Below are positions 23,401 to 35,400 of a stretch of 64,000 bases of DNA, piece by piece. Under the pieces are notes generated by a model that made no database searches, was not told the origin of the DNA, and saw only the letters and a list, made by a program, of their open reading frames with translations. The stretch comes from Aurelia coerulea (taxonomy: Eukaryota > Cnidaria > Scyphozoa > Semaeostomeae > Ulmaridae): the NCBI GenBank assembly GCA_039566865.1, contig CM076953.1, forward strand, positions 4,464,001 through 4,528,000. The letters are read 5' to 3'. Position 1 is the stretch's first letter. Every line of letters starts with the position of its first letter. The position numbers were made by a program, and so were the translations under genes.

Positions 23401-26400
23401 AATGGAAATGCGATAGAAACCACGGTAAGCAGACACTTAATCAACAAAACTTGGTATTCATCTGAAGAAGAAAGTTCACTTTACCTGGTGAGTGCAAAAT
23501 AAGTCTTTTAATGCTGCAGTTTCCATGTTTTTAAGACCAAAACATAACAGAGAAATCTTCAAGTACCTGCTGCAGCAACTTCCTTCAAATTTAGTAAGCT
23601 GCGTCAATCGAATTGAAGGTTCGAAACTGATTGTTCTTCTCCAAATCTCGCAATCTGATTGGTATGCTAGGAATCCCAGCATATTAGGCCTAAATAGGGT
23701 CAACTTTTTCAGAGTAATATTATGAGTCTCTGTTGACTGAAGCACCATCAAGAAGTCAAAGAGCACAGGGAAACAAGAGACTCATCGTCATAAGTCTACT
23801 CCGGGACCAGACCATTTAGCGATTTGTATATTGTGGTGTGGTAGCTGTTTCGCTTCTAATAATGTCATTTACAGTAGGCCAATTTAAACTGCGAATTAAT
23901 GCTATAGCAGGTGTATCAAATCGACTTTTAGTTACAATCCTAGCTGCTCGATTTTGCAGCTTCTGCAGGGTTTGCAGTTTAGTCACCCCACAGCACCCCC
24001 ACACCGAACAACAGAACCGAAAATGGGGCTTCAGATCAGTTCGTATTAAACTAATCTGAAGTAATCTGAAGGTGAGTTTAAGATATAAAACCCAGCAGGA
24101 CAAATTCACTTCCCGTGTCATCGTATTAGATGAGTAGGTATTCAAATTTCTTTCTGTTACAGAAAACTGGTTGCGAGAAATTGACACTTGGTTACCCTCT
24201 GTCAGCTACATTCATTACAAAGGTATGAATTTAAGATGAAACTTAGTGTGGTATAAAAGTTTGAATGTATTAAATATGAAAGTAGAAAGTATGAGCGTAT
24301 GAGCGTATTAAACTTTATATTTTGCTTATTTAAAGGGGCTCCGTCGCCAAACTGTAAAAAAATCTGATAACACCGCACGTGGCCATTGTTCTCCATTGTT
24401 TTCTGCAGTTTGTTTGGTGACTTCACCCAAGCCACCAAAAAATGCTTATATCCAAGCAATCGTAAGAGATATGAATGTTTGGATTTTTCCTCTGTGAAGT
24501 TCAAAGATCTATTTTCAAAATGATGCTTTCAGTTTCGAAAGAACAGGTAAACGTCTGTGTGCTATTGCCCATCAAAAAGCGTCAAAATCACCGTTTTTTA
24601 CTAGCCTGATAACCAGCCCATTATTCTGAAGGAATAATAATGGGATGGTTATCGGGCTACGCTACGACCGAAATGTGGAGACGGAGCTCCTTTGAAGAAC
24701 TTATTGGAACCCTTTGGCTTTGCAAGATTTGTAAAAGGATAAACACAATTTTCATATCATACAAAATTGTTGATTTATTGATCAAGAGCGAGACTTGGAG
24801 CAAGTCCAATCTTACTGTTGCGTTCGTTTCATTTCATTTTCATTTTTCATTTTTCATTATTTTTACACGGTGGCCCCGTCAATCGAGATGATTGCTTTAC
24901 AGGGGGCCGTGCCAAACTTTACAATATTACTAAAAATTACTAACAAATTACCTATATTTACAATCTAAAATAAAAAAATAAATGAAAAACAATGGAGTTA
25001 GCCTGAGAGAGGCAAATTACTTTTCAGCATACTTTTAAAAATGCTAAGAGAGGGTGCTTGTTTGACATCCAAAGGCAATTCATTCCAAGTCTTTGCACCC
25101 CGGAAAGAATTTTCGTCATGTGGAAATGCAAAAATTTCGGACCTAAAATCACTTACAAAATTGTTGAGCCGCCCTCAGATTTTCGGTTTTTTGCCTCTGT
25201 CCCCCCCCCTTCCCCCAAGTCAATGTTGAAAAACCACTCAAAAGTTGCCAAAACACTTCTGCCAGCCTGATCAAGTACTTTTTCCCAAACAGCATTGACA
25301 GGGGGGCAGGGGAGGGGGGCAAAAATGTCATTTTTTTTCAGGGTGGCTCAACAATTTTATAAGTGATTGTAGAACAAATGAGGCGAATTTACTTAGCACT
25401 GAAATCTCATTACAAAGAATTGAATAAGGTCAGAATTTAGCTCCAAGAAACTTTCTTTCGCTTTGAAGGTTCCCAAGAAGAGCGGTTTGCCTTGAGAGAA
25501 GAAATTCTTTATGGGGAAGAAGAGGTCAGCCTAATCATATCCACGTAAGTTTCTTTCAATCATTTTAGCCTACTTTCGTCATCTTTTCTCCTTTATTAAT
25601 TTACATCTATGAATGGGCATGGGACATGGGAGGCTGTTTGTGAAATGGTTCATTTGTGAAATGGTTCATAAACCATAAAAGAATTATGATCGTTTGCTCT
25701 CGTTTCCTTTAAATGATCCTTTTGAAGTGAGTTTTCCAACAGTAGATTCGTTTTCCTCTGGTAGCACTATGGTCTGTTGTGTCTGAAGCACTATGGTCTG
25801 TTATTAATTGGCATCTATGAATTGGCATGGGAGGCTGTTTGTGAAATGGTTCATAAACCATAAAAGAATAATGATCGTTTGCTCTCGTTTCCTTTAAATG
25901 ATCCTTTTGAAGTGAGTTTTCCAACAGTAGATTCGTTTTCCTCTGGTAACACTATGGTCTGTTGTGTCTGAAGCACTATGGTCTGTTATTAATTGGCATC
26001 TATGAATTGGCATGGGAGGCTGTTTGTGAAATGGTTCATAAACCATAAAATAATTATGATCGTTTGCTCTCGTTTCCTTTAAATGATCCTTTTGAAGTGA
26101 GTTTTCCAACAGTAGATTCGTTTTCCTCTGGTAGCACTATGGTCTGTTGTGTCTTATTAATTTACATCTATGAATGGGCATGGGACATGGGAGGCTGTTT
26201 GTGAAATGGTTCATCTGTTGTCCACCTGACACGAATTTTTTCATAATCAGGCCAAAAAATGTAGTGGGTACTTAGTTGTGTTGGGCAGATAGGTCTCACC
26301 AGGCCTAATTCCGATTCTTAAGTATTTAAAATATGTATACCGAATGATTCAAAAAATATATACACTCATTGAATCATCTTAATACACAAACTGTAACATT

Positions 26401-29400
26401 GATTTGAGAAATGTTGGTGCCTGTGTTGGTTTCATATTACATCATATCATGTGTCGAAACAAAACTGAATATAACAATATATAATAATCTTTCATATTTA
26501 TACAGGTTAATTTGTTCAGTAAATAAGATACTGAACATGTATACAGGTTCATTTCATATTTATACAGGTTATCAATCAAAGACCTGTATTTTACAAAATA
26601 AAAGTTGATATCTACAAGAATAAAGTTAAAAAATTTACAAGAATAAAAGTTCTATGTTACAAGATTAAAATTGCAACTGACAAATGGCTAAAAGTCTAGG
26701 TTTGTGTCCTTGCTAGATGCTTTAAATTTCAACAATGATGTTTCAGTTTGTAAGTTATTAGGCAGATTGTTAAATATTTTTGCTCCTTGAAACGCGAAGG
26801 TTTTGCGTCCAGTTTCTGTCCTAACTTTTGGAATGACCACGCTTTTGTTGTTTTTGCGTGTATTCTTTTTGTGGCTGTTCCTTGTAAAATAAGTTTCAAA
26901 CGCTTTTGGTGCTATGCTGCTCAAGCATTTTAAAACTTCTAGGGCACATATTCTGTTTCGAATCTGGTTAATTGGGGGGAGCTTAACACCACTTTTTCGA
27001 TTCCCATTGATTATGCGTATTGCTCGATCTTGAAAGGTTTCAAATCTTTGGAATGAAATATGCCACCTTTGGAACACCTGCAGTACTACCTACTTTTCAC
27101 ACACTCAGTCATCCTTTTGTTGGAAATGAGCAAGTTGTCACACTTTCTCTGCTGTGGAAACAATGAATTGAGTTGTAATTTAATGGCATTTATATTGAAT
27201 TTGTCGATCGCTCGGTTGATGGATGATAATTTGTCATGTGCGTATTGTTTTCACGATTGAACCTAAAGGCTAATTTCCAGTCAGTGGGATTTTCCGAGCG
27301 GGCGGAATTTTAGACAATAAAAAGTCGCTCAGCCGTAACTTTCTATTCAATTCCAGAGCGACATTTTCCCTCGCATACAATAGAAATTCAGCCCGCTCGG
27401 AAAATTCCAGTGACTGGAAATCAGCCTTAAGATGGTCAACACCAACGGCTTTCTATCTCACCGCATGTAGATTGATTTGATGGGATGGATTTATCAGACA
27501 GAAGGCTAACGGACTTTAAGCCGGTTTTCCACTAGGCGGATGTTTCAGCGCGCAGCGGAGCGGCTATTGTATTTGCATTGTTTTGACAAACAATGATCAC
27601 GTCTTGTCGCTCCGCTACGCGCGTACTTGAAAGTTGGATTGACTTCAACTTTTCCGCCGCGCTCGATGGCGCCAACCAATCAAATCGCTCGAAAGCTTTG
27701 ACACATGGCATCAAGACAAAAGCCACAAGCAAGACAGGGATTCAAAATGGCTGATCAAGATGAGGACACACGGAATCCCTACGGAAAGTGCATTGTTCTA
27801 AAAACAATAGGCGCTCCGCTGCGCGCGGAAAGATCCGCCTAGTGGAAAACCGGCTTTAGGGCTTTTACCAGCGGCAGCAACAGCCCTAAAAATGGGGTTT
27901 ACACAAGGCAGAATTTGTCACTAGAAGGTATACCTAATTGGTTTTTAGTTTAGAATACATACTGATCGGAGAAAAATGGGGTGGATAAGTCCACCCTAGT
28001 CTATCCCTTGGCGCCATCCCTGGTTTTTCGTAATATTTTCTGTCAGAAGTCGGAAACGCAATGAGTGATTTCAACCAACTAGATTCCAGATCAAAGTTTG
28101 TAGGTTATCAACAAAATATACACCAAACCTACAGCGTCAGAGGACTTTTTGCTAAGCTGCAAGCATTCGAATTTCTTTCTTGATGTAGCTGATATAGACT
28201 TCATTAACACTCCATACTATCACTGTATATATTACATGATTTTGCAGGTGCTTTCTGCATTGGTTATCAATACAGTTCCAACATCTAACACATTAACTTG
28301 ATGTTCAATATTCCTAATAACCATCAAGTATGCTTTCTGCATTGGTTATCAATTCAGTTCCAACGCTACTCTCTGTGAGCATTTAGTGAAAAGATCCCCT
28401 AAATATTGAGGAGCTAGAAAGTTCAATGCTTTATAGGTCAGCGATGCTGTTTCTTTTCTGATAAGATCTTTAATTGATGGCCAACCAAGATTTTGGAGCA
28501 GTGGGGCAGCAGAAGCATTGTAAGGACAATTTGTAGTTATTCTTGCAGCTTCATTCTGGATCTTTCGGAGAGAAATAAGTTTGGTTTCACTACAACAACC
28601 CCAAACCGAGCTGCAGTAACTGAAATGTGGCTAAAATGTGGCTGAAATGTGAAAAAAGTCGAAAAGCCTTCTTAAATCTTGTCAAAAAGTTGGAAGGTAC
28701 GACCAAGAACAGAAAATCGTATTAACAAGGGTATAAGCAAAGAGCTCAAAGGCAATTGATTCTGTTAGATGTTGTTTGAACGTTAGATAGGATTCACATG
28801 CAGAGTATTTTAAAGGAAGTATCGACTTGGAATGTCTTTACTGCAGTCAGATTATCTGAAGAGCGGACAGAGAAAACTATATAAATAAAACACGACGTGA
28901 GAATCAAGTAAACAAAGATCAACAGTCAGTAGGTAAAAGTAAAACGGATTTGAAGGTTAAATAAAGATGGCTTCTAAACATGACTCGAATACTTCCACCA
29001 TCGTGCAGCCGGAATTTTGCATATCATTTTTGTCTCTTGATATTTCAAAATCTCATTATCTCATATTTGCAATTGTCTTCGGCCTTTTAAGCCCGATTTC
29101 CATCGCCTTGAATTCAATTCTCCTTTACGCCTTGCACAAAACAGGACAGCTCAAGACCTTGTCTAACAAGCTCATCGCATTGATGACGTCATCAGATCTT
29201 TGTCTTGGGATAATTTTACTGCCTGCTTTAGCAGTGTCCATCGGAAGAAAGATGTATTCAAAGAATTGTTTGCTTGATAAAAGCTTGAGTTACATAGGCA
29301 CGGTTTTTGTTGTTTTCTCATTCTTGATGTTAGTTTGTGTCTCGATAGACCGATACTTACACGTTACGAAACTAACTCTTTATAATTCCTACATCAAACG

Positions 29401-32400
29401 ATTTCGTATGTGGACGATAATCATTTCAAACTTTGCGATCGTAAACATGTTTGCAATCATTGGGACTGTATTTCATTCCTTCATATTGCAAGTAATTGTA
29501 ACTTGTATCCAAGGTCCTCTCATCGGGTTTACAGTAATGATTTATGTGCGCATGCTCAAAAGACTTCAAAAGCATCAAAGGAGACTGCAGGCCAGAATGT
29601 CAGACAACATCATGGAAAGCGTTAAAACAACTCAAAATAATGACGTTGAATCTAAACGGATTGTTTCTAATGATGTAAGAATCCAAGAACACTTAACAGA
29701 ACATTCACACGTGCAAACATCTTCTGGGCATCCTATTAGGACAAGAAGCAGTGACAAGAAATCTCATGGACGTTTTGTGGGAGTTACGGATATCGGGCAA
29801 CAATCAAAGACACGTTCTACAACTCCGGAACAAAGAACGCCAACAGGTCTGGGTGTCACAGCTGCTATGCAACATGTAAGAAATTCTACAGCTCCGAATA
29901 AAATAATCGAAGATCGATCCGGACGATCTTCTGCACCTCCGGATGAAATAGCGATGACGCAGTATGTGGGAACTTCAACAGGTCCGGATCAAAAACCCGA
30001 AGCGCAATTTGGACGAGTTCCTGCAGCTGCAAAGGCAACAGCTGGGGAGCTATATACAATACACGCTTCACCTGTGGATTGCACAATCTTGCAGCATTCT
30101 AACATAGATTCTATTTCTTCCAAAGGGAAAATCTCAGAGAAAACTAAGAAGCATCCCAGAGCTCCGGACTTGATGATCCCCCTTAAAGCAAGAAGGTATT
30201 CGATTGCGCAAATATTTACTGGAAGATCCATCAGGGGTTCAAGAAAGGGCAGGAACAGTGTTTGCGTAAATCTGAGGAGTGCAAAAGACCCTCTAGATCA
30301 GAAGTTCAGGGACCAGGAGCAGGCCAGGCAACATTCTCATACGCACTTGTCTGCTGTAAGGTCCATCAAACTTCTGTTAATCACAATTTGTATCACGAAC
30401 GGGCCATTCCAGGCAATATCGATTATCTGGACATATTACAAGTTCTGGATGAAAGTGGAGCCCAGTCATTTGCTTAACTATATCCAGTTCTGTTCGCTGT
30501 ACCTAACTATCCTAAATTCATGTTTGAATTCCGGCCTAATAATCTATGGCAACACAAGATGCAGAAGGTATATTCGTTCCATGTTCAGAAGAAATCCAGT
30601 CACTCAGTCAGATGAATTGGCTTGACTTTTATTGACACAGAAGCTGTTTTCACAACCGGTGGACCAAAAATAACTTTACATGTTTGAATATTCGTTATGC
30701 GGAGTATTCTTGAGATATTGAAAGGAAAATTTGGTTCATACCCTGGAAGCTGAAGTTTTTTGTGATTGTTTTCTCCTGTTTCTCTTAGCATTGCAGATAT
30801 ACTTCAAGCTTGATTTTGCAAAAGATCCATAACTTTGACTTGCGTGAAAAGATGCCTAAAACCCTTGATCAGAATTATAAACGATCTCATCACTCAACCA
30901 TATTTCATTTCCCTCAAGATCGAAGAATCAAATCTTTAAAAAAGCAATGACGACGCTTGTGATCTGATACTCACGTAAGACTGATTTTAAAACCACGAGG
31001 GAGGTGAAATGTATTTCATGGTTACAGAATGAGTAGAAAAGGGCCTAAGACACTTGATCAAGTCGTTGTCACTCTCCTGAAATGGAACAATACTCACAGG
31101 CGTTTCATCTCTCTCAAGAGTTATAAGACATGAATTCTCAAACGGACACTGAAGATTTTCAATCCCATGTCAATAACTGTGCAGACGATATCTCTCACCC
31201 ATGAGAAATTGCATTTTCTCTGTTTTTCTGAGTGCGTAGAAATAGCGTCTTCATAGAGGAGAATTGCAGGAAAGAAATGACAGTGCATGTTACTAATTCA
31301 TTCATCCTGCTGCTTATTGTCAAATGTGAAGTGAATATCTGTTTAAATTTGTTTTCTAAGAAAATAGACGTTTCAGTCATTCTGAAAAGAATCTGAATCG
31401 AGTTTGAATAGAATTTTCTAATGTGCACAATAGTGATAGAAGCTCTATCACCACTCGATGGAACGTCGCGTATGAAAATGCATAAAAATAATGCTCGACC
31501 CAGGCTCTCTATACCGGGTTAACCAGAAAAAACGAGAAAGCCTCTTCAAAAACTTGCAAAACGTGCCCAAAATCACGAACGAATTTCCCTAACATTGCTG
31601 CCTTACAATTGCGTGACAGGAATGACTTGTGGACGGACGCTTTAGCGCATGCTATCCTCTTGGGAGGATGAACAAGTCCTCCCCCTGGTATCGATGACCT
31701 ATTCAGGGGGATTCCATTCTCTCAAGAGGACAAGACACATGAATTTATGTGAGTGTCATCAGTTTCAGGAAGGAAGATGTGCTCATTGTTTTCATTCGTT
31801 TTTGCAGGTTTTTGGAAGGTGCTTTCTGCAGAAAATTACCCATATCTACAGGCAGGAATGACCGATCAGAGCCGGGTAAATTACTGAACCTAATTGAACA
31901 TATTGGCAATAAAACATGACTGTTTTGAATATCATTGCTTTGATATTCATGGAGCAGTGGTCTTCCAAGCGGGGATTCTTTTTTCTGACTCACCCGGTTA
32001 AATAGCTAAAAGGTTTATCGTCACTCTTGAGGCTAATTCCGATCCTTGACTATTTAAGATATGTATACCGAATGATTCAGAAGATGCATACACTCATTGA
32101 ATCATGGTAATACACAAACCAAACTGTAACATCGATTTGAGAAATGTTGGTGCCTATGTTGGTTTCATATTACATCATATCACGTGTCGAAACAAAACTG
32201 AAATATGCCACCTTTAGACCCCGTTTACACTATGCCGGTACGAAACGAATACGGCATAAAACTGTGCCGTATTGGTTTTTCTGTTGAAACGGAATCACCG
32301 TTTACGCTATACCGGCACAAAATGAATACGATGGGTTTTGACCATGCAAAGAGCAAGGATTAGTCAAGGCGCATGCTCTCAGTTGCCAGATTATCGCCTC

Positions 32401-35400
32401 GATGTGAATCCGACATGAAATGATGCCGTATTCGCCGTTTACACTATGCCGGTAGAGCGACGAAGCCAGTTAGCATGCCGTATTCATTTCGTGCCGTATT
32501 CAAGTAAAAAGTATGCCTGCATAAACGGGAGGCCAATACGGCACAGTTTCATGCCGTATTCATTTCGTACCGGCATAGTGTAAACGGGGTCTTAGAACAC
32601 CTGCAGTACTACCTACTTTTCACACACTCAGTCATCCTTTTGTTGGAAATGAGCAAGTTGTCACACTTTCTCTGCTGTGAAAGCAACAAATTAAGTTGTA
32701 ATTTAATAGCCGTAATTTAATGGCATTCATATTGAATTTGTCGATCGGTTGATGGATGATAATTTGTCATATGCGTATTTTTTTCATGATTGCACATGAG
32801 ATGGTGTGCACCAACGGCTTTCCATCTCACTGCATGTAGATTAATTTGATTGGAGGGATTTATATTAAATTTGTCGATCGGTTGATGGATGATAATTTGT
32901 CATATGCGTATTGTTTTCATGATTGCACCTAAGATGGTGTACACAAAACGGCTTTCCATCTCACCGCATGTAGATTGATTTGATTGGAAGGAGTTATTAC
33001 ACAGAAGGCAAACGGATTTGGGGACGTAATTTTCTATTCAATTCCATTGCGACATTTTCTTTCGCATACAAGAGAAATTCTGCCCGGAAAACAGAAATGC
33101 TCAGAAAAACAGAAGGAAAATCACAAAAATACTTCTGCCTCCAGGGTATCAACCAAATTTTCCTTTTAATACCTCAAGAATACTCCGTATAACGAATTTA
33201 CAAACACGTAAAGTTATTTTTGGTCCACCGGTATTTCAAAACAGCTTCTGTGTCAATAAAAGTCAAGCCAATTCATCTGACTGAGTGACTGGATTTCTTC
33301 TGAACATGGAACGAATATACCTTCTGCAACTTGTGTTGCCATAAATGATTAGGCCGGAATTCAAACATGAATTTAGGATAGTTAGGTACATCGAACAGAA
33401 TTCGATATAGTTAAGCAAATGACTGGGCTCTACTTTCAGCCAGTACTTGTAATATGACCAGACAATCGTTGTTGCCAGGAATGGCCCGTTTGTGATACAA
33501 AGTGTGATTAACAGAAGTTTGATGGACCTTACAGCAGACAAGTGCGTATGAGAATGTTGCCTGGCCTGCTCCTGGTCCCTGACGTTCTGATCTAGAGGGT
33601 CTTTTGCACTCCTCGGATTTAAACTAACACTGTTCCTACCCTTTCTTGAACCCCTGATAGATCTTCCAGTAAATATTTGCGCAATCGAATACCTTCTTGC
33701 TTTAGGGAGGATCATGAAGTCTGGAGCTCTGGGATGCTTTTTAGTTTTCTCTGAGATTTTCACTTTGGAAGAATTGGAATGTGTGCTAGAATGCTGCAAG
33801 AGTGTGCAATCCACAGGTGAAGCGGGTATTGTGTATATCTCTCCAGCTGTTGCCTTTGCAGCTGCAGGAAATCGTCCAAATTTCGCGTCGGGTTGTTGAT
33901 CCGGAACTGTTGAACTTCCCTTATACTGCGCCATCGCTATTTCATCCGGAGCTGCAGAAGAGTGTCCGGATCGCTCTTCGATTATTTTATTCGGAGCTGT
34001 AGAATTTCTTCCATGTTGTTTATCAGATGTGACACCCAGCCCTGTTGGCCTTCCTTGTTCTGGAGTCGCAGAACGTCTCCTTGATTGTTGCCCGATATCC
34101 GTAACTCCCATAAAACGTCCAAGAGATTTCTTGTCACTGCTTCTTGTCCTAATAGGATGCCCAGAAGGTGTTTGCATGTGCGAATGTTCAGGTAAGTGTT
34201 CTTTGATTCTTACATCATTAGAAACAATTTGTTTAGCTCTAACGTCCCCCTTTTGAGTTGCTTTGATGCCTTCCATGATGTTGTCTGACATTCCGATCTG
34301 CAATCTCCTTTGATGCTTTTGAAGTCTTTTGAGCATGCGTACATAAATCAATATTGTAAACCCCACGAGAGGACCTTGGATACAAGTTAAAATTACTTGA
34401 AATATGAAGGAATGAAATATAATCGTAATAATTGCGAACATGTTAACAATAGCAAAGTTGGAAATGATGAAAGTCCACATTCGAAATCGATTCATGTAGG
34501 TATTGTACAGAGTTAGTTTTGTGACGTGTAGGTATCGGTCAATCGAGATAAAAGCTAACATCAAGAAGGAGAAAAAAAGAAATACAGTGGCTATGTAGTT
34601 CACGCTTTTATCTAACACACAGTTGTTTGAATACGTCTTAGTTCCGATGGACACTGCCAAAGCAGGCAGTACAATTATCCCAATACAAAGATCTGATGAC
34701 GTCATCAATGCAATGAGCTTGTTAGACAAGGTCTTGAGCTGTCCTGTTTTGTGCAAGGCGTAAAGGAGAATTGAATTTAAGGCGATGGAAATCGGGCTTA
34801 AAAGACCGAAGACAATTGCAAATATCAGATAATGAGATCTTGGAATCTCAAGAGATAATAATGATATGCAAAATTCTGGCTGCACTATGGTGGAACTATT
34901 CGAGTCATTTTTTGGAGGCATCTTCATTTTACCTTCAGATCCGTTTTACTTTTACCCACTGGCTGTTGATCTTTGTTTACTTGATTCTCAAGTCGTGCTT
35001 TATCTATATAGCTTTCGCTGTCCGCTCTTCAGATAATCTGACTGCAGTAAAGACATGCCAAATCAATACTTCCTTCAATATACTCTGCGTGTCCATCTTT
35101 TATAACGTTCAAACAACATCTAAAAGAATCAATTGCCTTTAAACTCTCCTTTTATACTGTTGTTTATACAATTTTTTGTTCTTGGCCGTACCTTCCGACT
35201 TTTTAACAAGATTTACAAAAGCTTCTCGACTTTTTTCTGCTTACCTCTGGATGTTCTTTTCTAAAGCTTGTCTGACTGTAGAACAAGATATTCTGTAGCA
35301 GTGCTTCGTAAAGTTGATGTTGTGGTCAAACTTCTCTGACATTATAGCTAGAACTATTGGGATAGAATGCCTTGTAACCCTCCGCCTTTCAACTGTCTGC

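Larger units (their letters stand above)
26300..27510. repeat. Direct duplication, copy A (matches 32030-33100)
   Basis: Shares tgtataccgaatgattca, gagaaatgttggtgcc, gtactacctacttttcacac and gatggatgataatttgtcat with 32030-33100 in the same order. Copy A carries a LINE insertion and two Harbinger-like insertions that copy B lacks at those points. Confidence 0.85.
28640..30790. repeat. Inverted duplication, left arm (with 33100-35250)
   Basis: The 5' flank (ggaaggtacgaccaagaaca, gattctgttagatgttgttt), the GPCR coding region and the 3' flank (gtggaccaaaaataacttta) all reappear inverted at 33100-35250. The two arms are about 2.15 kb each, separated by about 2.3 kb. Confidence 0.93.
33100..35250. 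repeat. Inverted duplication, right arm
   Basis: Reverse complement of the left arm, from the 3' flank (ataccctggaggcagaag on the minus strand) to the 5' flank (ggaaggtacggccaagaaca). The promoter block is retained. The LINE fragment beside the left arm is missing here. Confidence 0.92.

Noticed and set aside
25709..26109. Two near-identical 71-codon minus-strand ORFs
   Set aside because: They are the same stretch of a 185-bp tandem repeat read twice, with no recognisable domain.
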